Notes: generated by a model not told the origin, from the letters alone. A DNA stretch of 64,000 bases from Mesorhizobium loti (GCA_002356515.1 AP017605.1:4659001-4723000); one strand, 5' to 3'; shown: positions 9,133 through 18,810, numbered from the stretch's first letter. Numbers and translations are program-made.

Positions 9133-12100
9133 GCCTCCCCTCCTTCGTCGCCGGCATCGCCGCCGGCCGACCATTCGAGCACGCGGGCGAGATGGTCGTA
9201 GTCGCCATCGGTCTCGCCCTCGCGAAACGGCAGCGCGCGCGACAGATAGAAGGTCTGCGGATCGGCATAGTGGATCAAAAGCTTTTCCAGCCGTGCCCAC
9301 GCCTCTTCGGCAAGATCGGCGGCGGTTCGCGGCTGGCGATTGTGCTCGAGAATGGACTCCTCGAACACCTCGCCATTCGGCTTCAGCCTGATGAAGGCCA
9401 GTTGCGACGGTTCGCGCGTGCCCAGATCCTTGAAGGCGCCGCGCCGCAGCAGCGCGCCTTCCAGCGCCAGCTGCGGCGCAAGCAGCGTGTGTGCCTGCGC
9501 CTTGGAGGGCGAGGAGCCCGTCTTGTAGTCCAGAATATCGGCCATGCCGCCGGCCAGCAGGTCGACGCGGTCGGCATAGCCCGACAGCGTCACGCCGGAT
9601 TGGCCGACGGGGGTCTTCCCGGCACGCTCCTCGGCATGGCGCCGGACCACCGCATCGGCGCGCGTGCGCTCCCATTCGACGATGTTGGCCGCAAGCTTCT
9701 CGAAGCGCGGCCACCACACCGCCTCGACATCGGCCGGAAGGGCGGCCTCGGCAAAGCAGGCGCGGCCGGCGGCGATGAGGCGGGCCAGCGCTTCCGGCGC
9801 ACGCGGATCGGCAACGCGCGACGAGAACAGGTGCAGGATGGCGTGGAACAGCGTGCCACGCTCGGCCGCACCGGGATCGCGGATTAGCGGATCGAGCGGC
9901 ATCAGGCCGAGGATTCGTCTGGCATAGACGGCGTAGGGATCGCGGCGCAACGTCTCGATCTCGGTGACCGAGAAATGCGTCGGGCGTACCGCCAATGGCG
10001 GCTTCGGCTGCGGCCGCGGCGCGAAATCCTGCTTTGGGCCGGTGTCGAGCGCGCGTGCCCAGGCGAGCAACTCGTCGCCGCGCCGGCGAAGGCTTGCCGC
10101 CTGTTCGCTGCCGATGAAGGTGAGCAAGCGCTGCAGCCAGCGCGACGGCACGGCGGGTGCGTCGCCGGCACGCGCCGAACGGGCCAGCACCACGTGTTGC
10201 GCGCCCATGGCCATCTGGAAATCATGCGCGGCGAGGCCGATGCGTCGCTCCGGCGGTTCGAGATCGATGCCGGTCTTCATCAGCCGTGACATGAAGCGGT
10301 CGCTCTCCGGCTTGCGCGGCCAGACACCTTCGTTGAGCCCGCCAATGACCAGCGTGTCGACATCCTGCAACCGCGCTTCGAGCGCGCCCCAGATGGCGAT
10401 GTTCCTGTCGGTGCCTTGCGCCGGCTTCACCGTCTCGGGCGCGATCAGCGCGTCCATCACGTCAGGCCATTCGCTCGCCGCGATCGACAGCGGTGCCGAC
10501 GCCGCGACCAGCCCGCGCAGCAATTCGGCAAGTTTTTCGCCGGCATCACCGGCATAGAGCTCGCCCAGGCTGCCATCGGCGGAGCGGCCGAGGTTTTCCA
10601 AGGCCACGATGCTGGCTTTGACCAGCGCGGCAAGATCGGCATCCGACTGGTCGCGAAAGGCCGAAAGCGGCGACAGCGCTTCTGTCAGGCGTGCGAGCAA
10701 GTTGCGAGCGTCCTCGATAGAGCGGACGGTCAGGCGGGAAAGCCAGAAGGGCGGCCGGCTGTCGTCGCCGAGACCGGTGAGGCGGGTTTCGAACAATTCC
10801 GGCAGCGAAACGATGTCTGGACGGCCGGTGCCGCCGCGCAGCGCCACCAGCTCGACCAGTTCCGCCGCGTGGCGCACAGCGGCGCGTTCGAGGCCGAGGC
10901 CAAGCAGCGGATGCTTGAGCAGCGACAAAAGGCCGACCGGATCGCCCGGCCGGAATACAGCCTCGAGCGCCAGCCGGAGCAGGCTGGCTGCTGGGCTGTT
11001 GGCGAGCGGCGTGCCGCCGGAATCGTCGGCAACCACGCCGAAGCGTTTCAGTTCGACCGAGACGCGCCGCGCCAGCGCGCGGTCGCCAGTGACAAGGGCT
11101 GCCCTTTGGCCAGGGGCTTCCACGGCCTGCTTCAGCGCGACGGCAATGGCGACGGCTTCATCGCGCTCGCTGGCGGCTTCAAGCAGTGTCACGTCGGCGA
11201 ACGCGCCGGCAATATCGGACGCCGAAAACCCGCTGCGCGTCTCGGCCCACAATTCGGTGGTCTCAGCCGGCCTCAGCGCCTCGCCGACAAGCGCGGCGCG
11301 AAGCGCAAGGTACGGCTCGGCAGCGCCGATCTCCTCGACATCCGAGCGCAGCACGCCGATCTTGCCGATCAGCCTGGCCAGGCCATATTGCGGGTGGCCA
11401 AGTACGGCCGGGCGCGCGCCGGGGGCGACAAGCGCCTGGAACGACGCTTCGTCCAGTGTCCGGTCGAGCCCGGGCAGCACGATGGCGCCGCCGGGCAGGC
11501 GGGCGATCGCGGCAAGCAGCTCCGCCGTGGCCGGGATGGAGCCGGTCGAGCCGGCGGCGATGACCGGTCCGGCCGGTGGATTGCGCCGCAGCCGCGCCGC
11601 TTCGGAGCGGATCAGCGCGCTGCGATGCGCGGCCGGATTGGAGCGGTCGCTCTCGCTCAGGAATTTCGGCCAGGCCTCGGTGACGATGCCGAGGAATTCG
11701 AGCGTCACCTGCCACCAGCCTGCGAGATTGCCGGTCACCAGGCCTGCAAGCTTCGCCCAGTCGGTGCCTTCCGTCTCGATCTCGTCCATCAGCCCCGCAA
11801 GATCGCGCGCCAGCCAGATCGCGTCGGCGGTGGAGGCGGGAATGACGATTTCCTCGGCGAAGAGCTTCGCCACATGCTCCGGCAGCCGGCGTTTCCAGGC
11901 GCGTACCAGCGGCGTCAGCAGCAACAGGCGTTCGGTCGCCGCGATCGGTGGCGCGAGATCGATCGCTGCCGATGGCTCGGCGTCGAACGCGGCCTCATCC
12001 TCGTCGAACTCGCCGAGCGGGCGGATGACGGGCAGGATCGCCGAACCGCCGCCGCCGCGTGCCTTCAAACTGTCGACGAAGACACCGCGCAAGGCGCGCG

Positions 12101-12263
12101 CGGCGCGGCGCGTCGGCACATAGATGGTGACATCGGCCAGAGCGAGCGGGTCACCGTCAAAGCGAAATCCCGGGACCAGGCGGCCGGCAAGCAGCGCCTC
12201 GGCCAGCGTCGGCAGAAACGGCGCTCCGGGCGGGATCGAGAAAACGCGGCTTGAGCCGCTCAT
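9129..12263 (-). CDS. addB: AddB nuclease subunit
   Basis: AddB is the second nuclease/inactivated-helicase subunit of AddAB and works on the strand opposite to AddA. The 1044-residue product has an N-terminal helicase-like half without an intact Walker A box, GLNEGVWP in the middle, and a C-terminal nuclease centre ILDYKTGSSPSKA near residue 920. The Bacillus AddB nuclease is held by four cysteines around a 4Fe-4S cluster. Here the whole protein contains a single cysteine, so the cluster is absent. It overlaps addA by 4 bases and the upstream nucleotidyltransferase gene by 4 bases, marking one operon. Confidence 0.94.
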   Translation of the reverse strand: MSGSSRVFSIPPGAPFLPTLAEALLAGRLVPGFRFDGDPLALADVTIYVPTRRAARALRGVFVDSLKARGGGGSAILPVIRPLGEFDEDEAAFDAEPSAAIDLAPPIAATERLLLLTPLVRAWKRRLPEHVAKLFAEEIVIPASTADAIWLARDLAGLMDEIETEGTDWAKLAGLVTGNLAGWWQVTLEFLGIVTEAWPKFLSESDRSNPAAHRSALIRSEAARLRRNPPAGPVIAAGSTGSIPATAELLAAIARLPGGAIVLPGLDRTLDEASFQALVAPGARPAVLGHPQYGLARLIGKIGVLRSDVEEIGAAEPYLALRAALVGEALRPAETTELWAETRSGFSASDIAGAFADVTLLEAASERDEAVAIAVALKQAVEAPGQRAALVTGDRALARRVSVELKRFGVVADDSGGTPLANSPAASLLRLALEAVFRPGDPVGLLSLLKHPLLGLGLERAAVRHAAELVELVALRGGTGRPDIVSLPELFETRLTGLGDDSRPPFWLSRLTVRSIEDARNLLARLTEALSPLSAFRDQSDADLAALVKASIVALENLGRSADGSLGELYAGDAGEKLAELLRGLVAASAPLSIAASEWPDVMDALIAPETVKPAQGTDRNIAIWGALEARLQDVDTLVIGGLNEGVWPRKPESDRFMSRLMKTGIDLEPPERRIGLAAHDFQMAMGAQHVVLARSARAGDAPAVPSRWLQRLLTFIGSEQAASLRRRGDELLAWARALDTGPKQDFAPRPQPKPPLAVRPTHFSVTEIETLRRDPYAVYARRILGLMPLDPLIRDPGAAERGTLFHAILHLFSSRVADPRAPEALARLIAAGRACFAEAALPADVEAVWWPRFEKLAANIVEWERTRADAVVRRHAEERAGKTPVGQSGVTLSGYADRVDLLAGGMADILDYKTGSSPSKAQAHTLLAPQLALEGALLRRGAFKDLGTREPSQLAFIRLKPNGEVFEESILEHNRQPRTAADLAEEAWARLEKLLIHYADPQTFYLSRALPFREGETDGDYDHLARVLEWSAGGDAGDEGGEA

Positions 12264-12985
12264 TGCGACTCGGTTAGCGCGCCGGCGACCGCTGCTTCCG
12301 CCTGTGGAATGGCATCGGGCGTACCGACGGTGATCCAGTGGCCGTGCATCGGCATGCCGAACAGCCGGCCGGCGGCAATCGCTCTATCGAAATAAGCGTT
12401 GAGCGAATGCGGTTCGGCCAATGCGTCCTTGAACAGGCGCGGATGGATGATCGCCGCACCGGCATAGATCAGGCCGGCCGGATCGCCTTTTGAACGCCGC
12501 AAACCGCCGTCCGGCGCTACCAGGAAATCGGTGCTGCCACAGTGTCCTGTCGCCTGATGGAGATCCGCCAGCATCAGCAGAATATCCATTTTCGCGGCGT
12601 CCCATGCAAGGGCGAGCCGCCCGAGATTGAGCGGGCCGTGGTCGATCCAGAAGGTGTCGGCGTTGAGGATGTAGAACGGCTGTTGACCGAGTTCCGGCAG
12701 CGCCTTGACGATGCCGCCGGCGGAATCGAGCAGCCGGTCGCTCTCATCGGAAATGATGATCCGCGGAGCGCTGCGCGCGGCGACATGGGCAACGATCTGT
12801 TCGGGCAGATAATGGACGTTGACCACCGCCTTGGCGACGCCGGCGGCGGCGAGGCTGTCCAGCCCCCAGTCGAGCAAGGTCTTGCCGGCGATCCTGACCA
12901 GCGGCTTGGGGATCGTATCGGTGATCGGCCGCATGCGCTTGCCAAGCCCGGCGGCGAGCACGATGGCGGTATCCGGTCTTGTCAC
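12260..12985 (-). CDS. murU: MurU-type sugar-1-phosphate nucleotidyltransferase
   Basis: This 241-residue nucleotidyltransferase has the GT-A-like signature AAGLGKRMRPIT near residue 11 followed by PKPLVRIAGKTLL. A metal-binding Asp lies in YILNADTFW. The family includes mannose-1-phosphate guanylyltransferase-like proteins and MurU, which makes UDP-N-acetylmuramate from MurNAc-1-phosphate in the recycling pathway that bypasses fosfomycin. The neighbour immediately upstream carries an AmgK-like kinase domain, the enzyme that supplies MurNAc-1-phosphate, which favours MurU. It begins with GTG at 12985, overlapping the upstream stop by 4 bases. A GDP-mannose role is the alternative. Confidence 0.82.
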   Translation of the reverse strand: MTRPDTAIVLAAGLGKRMRPITDTIPKPLVRIAGKTLLDWGLDSLAAAGVAKAVVNVHYLPEQIVAHVAARSAPRIIISDESDRLLDSAGGIVKALPELGQQPFYILNADTFWIDHGPLNLGRLALAWDAAKMDILLMLADLHQATGHCGSTDFLVAPDGGLRRSKGDPAGLIYAGAAIIHPRLFKDALAEPHSLNAYFDRAIAAGRLFGMPMHGHWITVGTPDAIPQAEAAVAGALTESQ

Positions 12986-14493
12986 AGTGTTCGTTCCTCA
13001 AGCAGCCCGTGCGTGTCGTAGAAATCCCGCAGGCTGGCAAGCGCCGGGTGGGACAGCGCCCGGCGCAGATAGTCGCGGATGCGCGGCAGGTGCTTCAGAT
13101 AATAAGGTTTGCCGTCGCGTTTTTCGAGGCGCACGAAAATGCCGAGGATCTTGGAGTTGCGCTGCGCGGCCATGATTGCATAGGCTTCCAGAAAGCTTGC
13201 TTCGTCGAAAGCGCCGGCCGCATGACGCGCCGCGACATAGGCGTCGAGCGTCTGCTTTTCGATCTCGGGCGATAGGGTGACGCGGGCATCCATGGCCAGC
13301 GAAGCGACGTCATAGGCTGAAGGCCCGATCAATGCGTCCTGGAAGTCGACGATGCCCAGCCGGTCATGGCCGGCGCGGTCGCCACGCCAGATGATGTTGG
13401 GCGAATGGAAGTCGCGCAGCATCAGCGTGTATTCGCTGCCTTGCAGCCGGTCGAAAAGCGCGTTCCATCCCCTAGCGTAACCTGTGCGCAGATCGTCGCT
13501 GGCCGGGCCGCCCGATATCGCCGGCACATACCAGTCGACCAAAAGATCGGCTTCGATCATCATCGCGTCGCGGTCGAAGGGCGGCACCTCGTGGAAGCTG
13601 CCGGGGCCGGCTTGCAGGCGCCGTGGCCAGGTCTTGCCATGCATCATGGCCAGCAGTTCGGCCGCTGCCGCATAGCGCTCGGCCACCGGCTCGCCATCCT
13701 TGCCGAGAAACCCCTCGGAGCCCAAATGTTCGAGCAGCAAAAAACCCTGGTCCTGGTCCTCGGCATGGATTTGCGGAACGCTGACGCCGCCGGCCTTCAA
13801 GGCGCGGTCGATGGCGACGAAGGCCGAGACCGACTGGGCGGTGTGAGCGATGACCGCATAGGGTTTGCCGTCGCGCACGGGCGGGCCGAGCACCAGTCGC
13901 GGCGAGTTCATCAGAACGCGCTGCTCCTGGCCGGCAAGCGTCACGATCTCATAGGAGCGGGCGGAGGCATCGCCGATGAAATGGCGGCGCCGCGCTTCGC
14001 CCCAGCCGGCAGTCTCGAGGAAATCGCGCATCGCCACCGACCGCGCCGCGCGGTCGAAGGCTGGCCCTTGTCCCGACAGCCGTGCCAGCCGGCCTTCGCC
14101 ATGCTGGACGAGCTCGATCAAGAGCGTCGTCTTCGGCAAATAGCCTTCAGCCCGCTCAGGCCATTCGACCAGAGCAGCACCTTGCGTCAGCGCCTCGTCG
14201 AAGCCGAGCTCATCGAGTTCGGCTGCCGAGGACAGGCGGTAGAGGTCGAAATGATGCACCGGAATGCGCGTGTCGTAGCTCTGCACCAGAGTGAAGGTCG
14301 GGCTCGGCACATCGAGGCCGGCATCATCGGCCAGTGCCCGGATCAACGCCCGCGCCAGCGTCGACTTGCCGGCGCCGAGATCGCCCTTGAGCGCCAGCAC
14401 ATCGCCGGCACGCAGCGCCAGCGCCAGGTCCTCACCCAGCCGCGCTGTCTGTGTCTCATCGGTGAGCAAACGCTCCAGCACCAAGCCTGTCAT
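12982..14493 (-). CDS. tsaE: TsaE - AmgK fusion: tRNA threonylcarbamoylation ATPase plus amino-sugar kinase
   Basis: This is one 503-residue protein with two domains. Residues 1 to about 150 are TsaE, the ATPase of the t6A37 tRNA-modification complex, with Walker A GDLGAGKST at 37-45 and SPTFTLVQSY. Residues from about 160 to 500 are an aminoglycoside-phosphotransferase-fold kinase with the catalytic MLRDFHSPNIIW and the metal-binding IVDFQDALIG motifs, as in AmgK, the anomeric MurNAc/GlcNAc kinase of cell-wall recycling. The MurU-like gene follows with a 4-base overlap, so kinase and uridylyltransferase are coupled. The fusion is widespread in Rhizobiales; why the two functions are joined is not known. 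It lies 8 bases after divL. Confidence 0.88.
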   Translation of the reverse strand: MTGLVLERLLTDETQTARLGEDLALALRAGDVLALKGDLGAGKSTLARALIRALADDAGLDVPSPTFTLVQSYDTRIPVHHFDLYRLSSAAELDELGFDEALTQGAALVEWPERAEGYLPKTTLLIELVQHGEGRLARLSGQGPAFDRAARSVAMRDFLETAGWGEARRRHFIGDASARSYEIVTLAGQEQRVLMNSPRLVLGPPVRDGKPYAVIAHTAQSVSAFVAIDRALKAGGVSVPQIHAEDQDQGFLLLEHLGSEGFLGKDGEPVAERYAAAAELLAMMHGKTWPRRLQAGPGSFHEVPPFDRDAMMIEADLLVDWYVPAISGGPASDDLRTGYARGWNALFDRLQGSEYTLMLRDFHSPNIIWRGDRAGHDRLGIVDFQDALIGPSAYDVASLAMDARVTLSPEIEKQTLDAYVAARHAAGAFDEASFLEAYAIMAAQRNSKILGIFVRLEKRDGKPYYLKHLPRIRDYLRRALSHPALASLRDFYDTHGLLEERTL

Positions 14494-14501
14494 CGAGCGG
14501 G

Positions 14502-17057
14502 CTACTCGGCCGCGGCGCGGATGCCCGGCATGTCGGGGAAGGTGCAGATGACGGTCGTGCCCTTGTCCTTGCCGGTTTCGATGCGAACGTGGCCGCCATG
14601 CAGTTCGACGAAGCTCTTGACGATCGACAGGCCGAGCCCGGCACCGCGCCGGCGGCCACCATTGGTGCGCGGTTCGAAGCGGCGGAACACCGAATCGAGC
14701 ACATCCGGTGGCATGCCGGGACCATCGTCATGCACCGAGAATTCCACCCCGTCCGCCAGATGCCGGCAGGCGAGCCGGATGGTGCTGGCTTCCGGCGCGT
14801 AATTGGCGGCGTTGCTGAGCAGATTGTAGAGGATCTGGCGGATGCGGGTCTCGTCGCCGTGGAAGGTCTTCGGTGCCGCGGCGGCATCGACCTCGAGCCG
14901 GATCGAATGCTCCTGCAGCCGGTCGGCAACCAGTTCAGCAGCCGCCGCGATGGTGCGGTCGACATGCACCTCGGAAATGTCGAGCTGCATGATGCCCGCA
15001 TCGACGGTCGCAAGGTCGAGTATGTCGTTGACGATGGTCAGCAGCACCGAGGAGGACGAGCTGACATGCTCGACATATTCGCGCTGCTTTTGATTCAGCG
15101 GTCCGGTGGTGGGCAGTGAAAGCAGTTCGGTGAATCCGATGATGTTGGTCAGCGGCGAACGCAGCTCGTAGGACACGTGCTGGACGAAGTCGTTCTTGAG
15201 CTGGTCGGACTTTTCCAGCGCCTCGTTCTTGTCCTTCAGCGCACGTTCGACATGCACGCTGTCGGTGACGTCGACGAAGGTCATCATCACTTGCCCGTTG
15301 GGCAGCGGAATCACGGCATAACGCAGCACGGTGCCGTTGTTGAGCTCGGTCTGGCCGTGGCGTTCGCGGCGTTCGTCGTCGAAACCGGTGATGGCGGCGA
15401 CAAAACCGGGCCAGGGGCTGTCGACCGCCTGCCGGTCGCTAAGATCGCGGATCGTGGAAACGTGCACATTGGGCTTGGCGGCCTCCGTGCCTAGGCCCCA
15501 CAGCGTGGCAAAGGCCGGGTTCGACAGCCGCAGCCGGCCGTCGGGGCCGAACACCGCCACGCCCTCGGCGAGATTGTCGAGCGTCTCGCCTTGGACCCGC
15601 ACCGCGGTCCGGTAGCGGCTTTCCAGGTCCATCTTTTCGGTCAGGTTCTCGAACACCCAGGTGACGCCGCCCTTGGGCTGCGGGTTGGCGACGACGCGGA
15701 TGGTCTTCCCATCAGGCAGATGCCACCAATGCTCCTGCGATTCCACCGCGCGGTAGGCACCGAGCAGGCCTTCCTTCCAGCGGCGCCATTCGGGCTGCTC
15801 GGCGATCTTGCCTTCGCTGCGCAGCCGGTCGAGCAACAGCGCATTGTCGGGCGCGCTGTGCAGGAAGCCGCTGTCGAGGCCCCACAGTTTCTGGAACGCC
15901 TGGTTGAAAAAGCGCAGCTTCTCGTCGGTGTCGAAGATGGCGACGGCGGTGTTGAGCTGGTCGAGCGTGTCGGCGTGGCTGCGCACCGTGCGCTCATATT
16001 CGCCGCGAATGGTCTCAATGGCGCTGGTGTCGCAAGCAAGGCCGGCCGAACCGTCCGGGCCGGCGAAGTCGGTCACCGCGAAGACACGGCGGTCGCCTTC
16101 GATGACGGTGGATAGCGACTGCTCGAAGACGGGATGCGATTTGTGCTGGGTGTCGATTGCCTCACGCGCCTGGCCGCCGAGGAATTCCTTGGCGTCGCGG
16201 ACGGCGGCCTCCGCGCTTTCGGCTTCGACCGCGTCGGCATAGGCCCGGTTGACCCATTTCAGGCGCCCGTGCTCATCGCGCAGCCATGCCGGCATCTTCA
16301 GCGCCTCGAGCAGGCCGATCATCGTGTCATGGTCGGCGGCCAGCCGCTGGTTGTCGATCTTCAGCCGGGCCTGGCTGCGCTGGGTCTCGGAAAGCGAGAC
16401 GAACCGCACCAGTATGTGCGCGGCGCTCTTGCGGCCATGCACCTCGAGCGGTGCGCCGGCTTGCGATTCGATGACCAGGTCGAAGGGCCGGGCCTTTTCA
16501 CGCAAGCCCGCGACGGCATGCTCGAGCGCCGCCGCCGAGCGCGGCATCAGCCAGCGGCCGAAGGCGAGGAAAGCTGCCCGCTCCTCCGGCGCGCCGCTTT
16601 CGACCGGCAATGTGCCGATGAGTTCGGGTTTCTTGGTTTCCGAGGCCCAGACGACCACACGCTGGTCGCGCAGATTGAGCAGCGCTTCCGAACGGCGCAG
16701 CGCCGCGTTGACGTCGGCGACGCGGCTTCTCAGTTCGACATTTTCCGCCGAGGTACGAGCCCGTTCACGGATGAGAACGATGGCCGACAAAAGCGCCGCG
16801 CCCGTCACGCCCACGAACACCGCAAGCTGCATGACTTCGACTGTGCTGATCGACAGGCCGGCCGTCGCCACGGCGGCGTTCTCGGCATGCGCCACGGCGC
16901 TGGCCAACGGATAGGCAAGTGCTGAACTGGCCAGGAACAGTCCCGCGCGGGCACGCCATGAAAGGCGCCCACCCTGCGTGGCCGAGCCTATGGTCCCCGA
17001 ATCGTCATGGCCGCCGGAAACGGCCGATCCCGCTCCGTGCGGGTTTTGCCCCGGCAT
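14502..17057 (-). CDS. divL: DivL-like cell-cycle pseudo-histidine kinase (Tyr in place of phospho-His)
   Basis: This 851-residue membrane sensor is related to Caulobacter DivL, which binds DivK~P and controls CckA and so CtrA activity. A Gly/Ser-rich N-terminus precedes two hydrophobic segments (about 35-60 and 70-95), then come several PAS domains, a HisKA dimerisation domain and an HATPase domain. The H-box reads HVSYELRSPLTN with Tyr630 (TAC codon) where kinases have His, the hallmark of DivL. The ATP-lid motifs are kept: NLLSNAANYAP, DDGPGMPP and GAGLGLSIVK. The start ATG 17057 follows GGAGAGG; a TTG at 17087 in frame is less likely. It sits between ahcY and tsaE, the rhizobial order. 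Confidence 0.9.
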   Translation of the reverse strand: MPGQNPHGAGSAVSGGHDDSGTIGSATQGGRLSWRARAGLFLASSALAYPLASAVAHAENAAVATAGLSISTVEVMQLAVFVGVTGAALLSAIVLIRERARTSAENVELRSRVADVNAALRRSEALLNLRDQRVVVWASETKKPELIGTLPVESGAPEERAAFLAFGRWLMPRSAAALEHAVAGLREKARPFDLVIESQAGAPLEVHGRKSAAHILVRFVSLSETQRSQARLKIDNQRLAADHDTMIGLLEALKMPAWLRDEHGRLKWVNRAYADAVEAESAEAAVRDAKEFLGGQAREAIDTQHKSHPVFEQSLSTVIEGDRRVFAVTDFAGPDGSAGLACDTSAIETIRGEYERTVRSHADTLDQLNTAVAIFDTDEKLRFFNQAFQKLWGLDSGFLHSAPDNALLLDRLRSEGKIAEQPEWRRWKEGLLGAYRAVESQEHWWHLPDGKTIRVVANPQPKGGVTWVFENLTEKMDLESRYRTAVRVQGETLDNLAEGVAVFGPDGRLRLSNPAFATLWGLGTEAAKPNVHVSTIRDLSDRQAVDSPWPGFVAAITGFDDERRERHGQTELNNGTVLRYAVIPLPNGQVMMTFVDVTDSVHVERALKDKNEALEKSDQLKNDFVQHVSYELRSPLTNIIGFTELLSLPTTGPLNQKQREYVEHVSSSSSVLLTIVNDILDLATVDAGIMQLDISEVHVDRTIAAAAELVADRLQEHSIRLEVDAAAAPKTFHGDETRIRQILYNLLSNAANYAPEASTIRLACRHLADGVEFSVHDDGPGMPPDVLDSVFRRFEPRTNGGRRRGAGLGLSIVKSFVELHGGHVRIETGKDKGTTVICTFPDMPGIRAAAE

Positions 17058-17191
17058 GTCTTGGTCCTCTCCGCCGCCTGAATGCAAGACCGCCCTGAAA
17101 CGCGCCTCTCTGATCCCCTCTCGGGCCGGAAGCGTCGCGAATCACCTGACAATAAACCCTCGCCGAATCGCCGTGAAGGCCGATCGCGCGC

Positions 17192-17226
17192 AAAAATAAA
17201 GCCGGGCGAAAAGTCAATCGCCCGGC
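17192..17226 (-). terminator. Rho-independent terminator after ahcY
   Basis: The perfect 9-bp stem GCCGGGCGA / TCGCCCGGC has an 8-base loop and is followed on the minus strand by TTTATTTTTG. It begins about 30 bases past the ahcY stop. The remaining 134 bases before the divL start hold no other obvious feature. Confidence 0.85.
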
Positions 17227-17256
17227 GTCAATATCTGGTAGTAAATTTAGCTTTGG

Positions 17257-18657
17257 TTAATAGCGGTAGTGTTCCGGCTTGAACGGACCCTGCGGCGTGA
17301 CGCCGATATAGGCGGCCTGTTCACCCGACAGTTCGGTCAGGCGGGCACCGAGCTTGTCGAGGTGAAGGCGTGCGACCTTCTCGTCGAGGTGCTTGGGCAG
17401 GACATAGACCTGGTTCTGGTACTGCTCACCCTTGCTGAACAGCTCGATCTGGGCCAGCACCTGGTTGGTGAAGGACGCCGACATGACGAAGCTCGGATGG
17501 CCGGTGGCGTTGCCGAGATTGAGCAGGCGGCCTTCCGACAACAGGATCATCCGCTTGCCGTCCGGGAAGGTGATCATGTCGACCTGCGGCTTGACGTTGG
17601 TCCACTTCAGATTGCGCAGCGACGCCACCTGGATCTCATTGTCGAAGTGGCCGATATTGCCGACGATCACCATGTCCTTCATCGACCGCATATGGTCGAG
17701 GGTGACGACGTCCTTGTTGCCGGTGGTGGTGATGACGATGTCGGCGGTCGGAGCCGCGTCTTCCAGCGTTACGACCTCAAAGCCATCCATCGCCGCCTGC
17801 AGCGCGCAGATCGGATCGACTTCGGTGACCTTGACGCGGGCGCCGGCACCCTTGAGCGAGGCCGACGAGCCCTTGCCGACGTCGCCATAGCCGCAGACGA
17901 CCGCGACCTTGCCGGCCATCATCGTGTCGGTGCCGCGACGGATGCCGTCGACCAGCGATTCCTTGCAGCCATACTTGTTGTCGAACTTCGACTTGGTGAC
18001 GGAATCGTTGACGTTGATGGCCGGGAAGGGCAGCAGGCCCTTCTTCTGCAGCTGGTAAAGCCGGTTGACGCCGGTGGTCGTCTCTTCGGTGACGCCGCGG
18101 ATCGCCGCCTTCTGCTTGGTGAAGAAGCCGGGCGAAGCCTTCAGGCGCTTCTTGACCTGTGCGTAGAAATATTCCTCTTCCTCGCTCTGCGGGTTGGACA
18201 GCACATCCTCGCCGGCCTCGGCGCGGGCGCCGATCAGGATGTACATGGTGGCGTCGCCGCCATCATCGAGGATCATGTTGGAGAGGCCGCCATCGGTCCA
18301 CTGGAAGATACGGTCGGTATAGTCCCAATACTGTTCGAGGCTCTCACCCTTGACAGCGAAGACCGGAATGCCGGCCTCGGCAATGGCGGCTGCCGCGTGG
18401 TCCTGGGTCGAGAAGATGTTGCAGGAAGCCCAGCGGATATCGGCGCCGAGCGCCTTCAGCGTCTCGATCAGCACCGCGGTCTGGATGGTCATGTGGAGCG
18501 AGCCGGTGATGCGTGCGCCTTTCAGCGGCTTCTTGGCGCCGAATTCCTCGCGGCAGGCCATCAGGCCCGGCATTTCGGTTTCGGCGATATCCAGTTCCTT
18601 GCGGCCCCAGCCGGCAAGCGAGATGTCGGCGACCACATAATCCTTGCTACCCGTCAT
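17257..18657 (-). CDS. ahcY: S-adenosylhomocysteine hydrolase
   Basis: AhcY reversibly splits S-adenosylhomocysteine into adenosine and homocysteine, which keeps SAM-dependent methylation running and feeds methionine recycling. The 466-residue tetramer-forming enzyme has the substrate segment [15 protein letters not shown], the NAD-binding [11 protein letters not shown] and the C-terminal lysine/tyrosine tail ending KPEHYRY that closes the neighbouring subunit's cofactor site. It contains the roughly 40-residue insertion common to bacterial long forms. The start ATG gives [18 protein letters not shown]. It is a single-gene unit with its own terminator and an upstream SahR-like operator. Confidence 0.98.
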   Translation of the reverse strand: MTGSKDYVVADISLAGWGRKELDIAETEMPGLMACREEFGAKKPLKGARITGSLHMTIQTAVLIETLKALGADIRWASCNIFSTQDHAAAAIAEAGIPVFAVKGESLEQYWDYTDRIFQWTDGGLSNMILDDGGDATMYILIGARAEAGEDVLSNPQSEEEEYFYAQVKKRLKASPGFFTKQKAAIRGVTEETTTGVNRLYQLQKKGLLPFPAINVNDSVTKSKFDNKYGCKESLVDGIRRGTDTMMAGKVAVVCGYGDVGKGSSASLKGAGARVKVTEVDPICALQAAMDGFEVVTLEDAAPTADIVITTTGNKDVVTLDHMRSMKDMVIVGNIGHFDNEIQVASLRNLKWTNVKPQVDMITFPDGKRMILLSEGRLLNLGNATGHPSFVMSASFTNQVLAQIELFSKGEQYQNQVYVLPKHLDEKVARLHLDKLGARLTELSGEQAAYIGVTPQGPFKPEHYRY

Positions 18658-18782
18658 GGCAGTGCTCCGTGCAATTTGATGTGCTTGCGAATTGGTTGCG
18701 GATGCGCCCGCGCCGGTCGTCGCGTCGAAGGGCGCGAATTGCCGGCCTGACTAGCAGATCGGTATCGAGACGACAATGGGAT

Positions 18783-18798
18783 ATAAAGAAATCTTTAT
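18783..18798. promoter_or_regulatory. SahR-like operator upstream of ahcY
   Basis: The inverted repeat ATAAAG-N4-CTTTAT lies 126-141 bases before the ahcY start. ArsR-family SahR regulators in proteobacteria are known to control methionine-cycle genes such as ahcY through inverted repeats of this ATAAAG...CTTTAT kind. The repeat is seen directly; the regulator assignment is inferred. Confidence 0.6.
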
Positions 18799-18810
18799 CC
18801 CTGCATGTCT

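Noticed and set aside
7816..9201. A 461-codon open frame opposite addA
   Set aside because: No recognisable motif, no ribosome site, and complete overlap with the coding strand of addA.
10416..12254. A 612-codon open frame opposite addB
   Set aside because: Same reason: an antisense shadow in a GC-rich gene.
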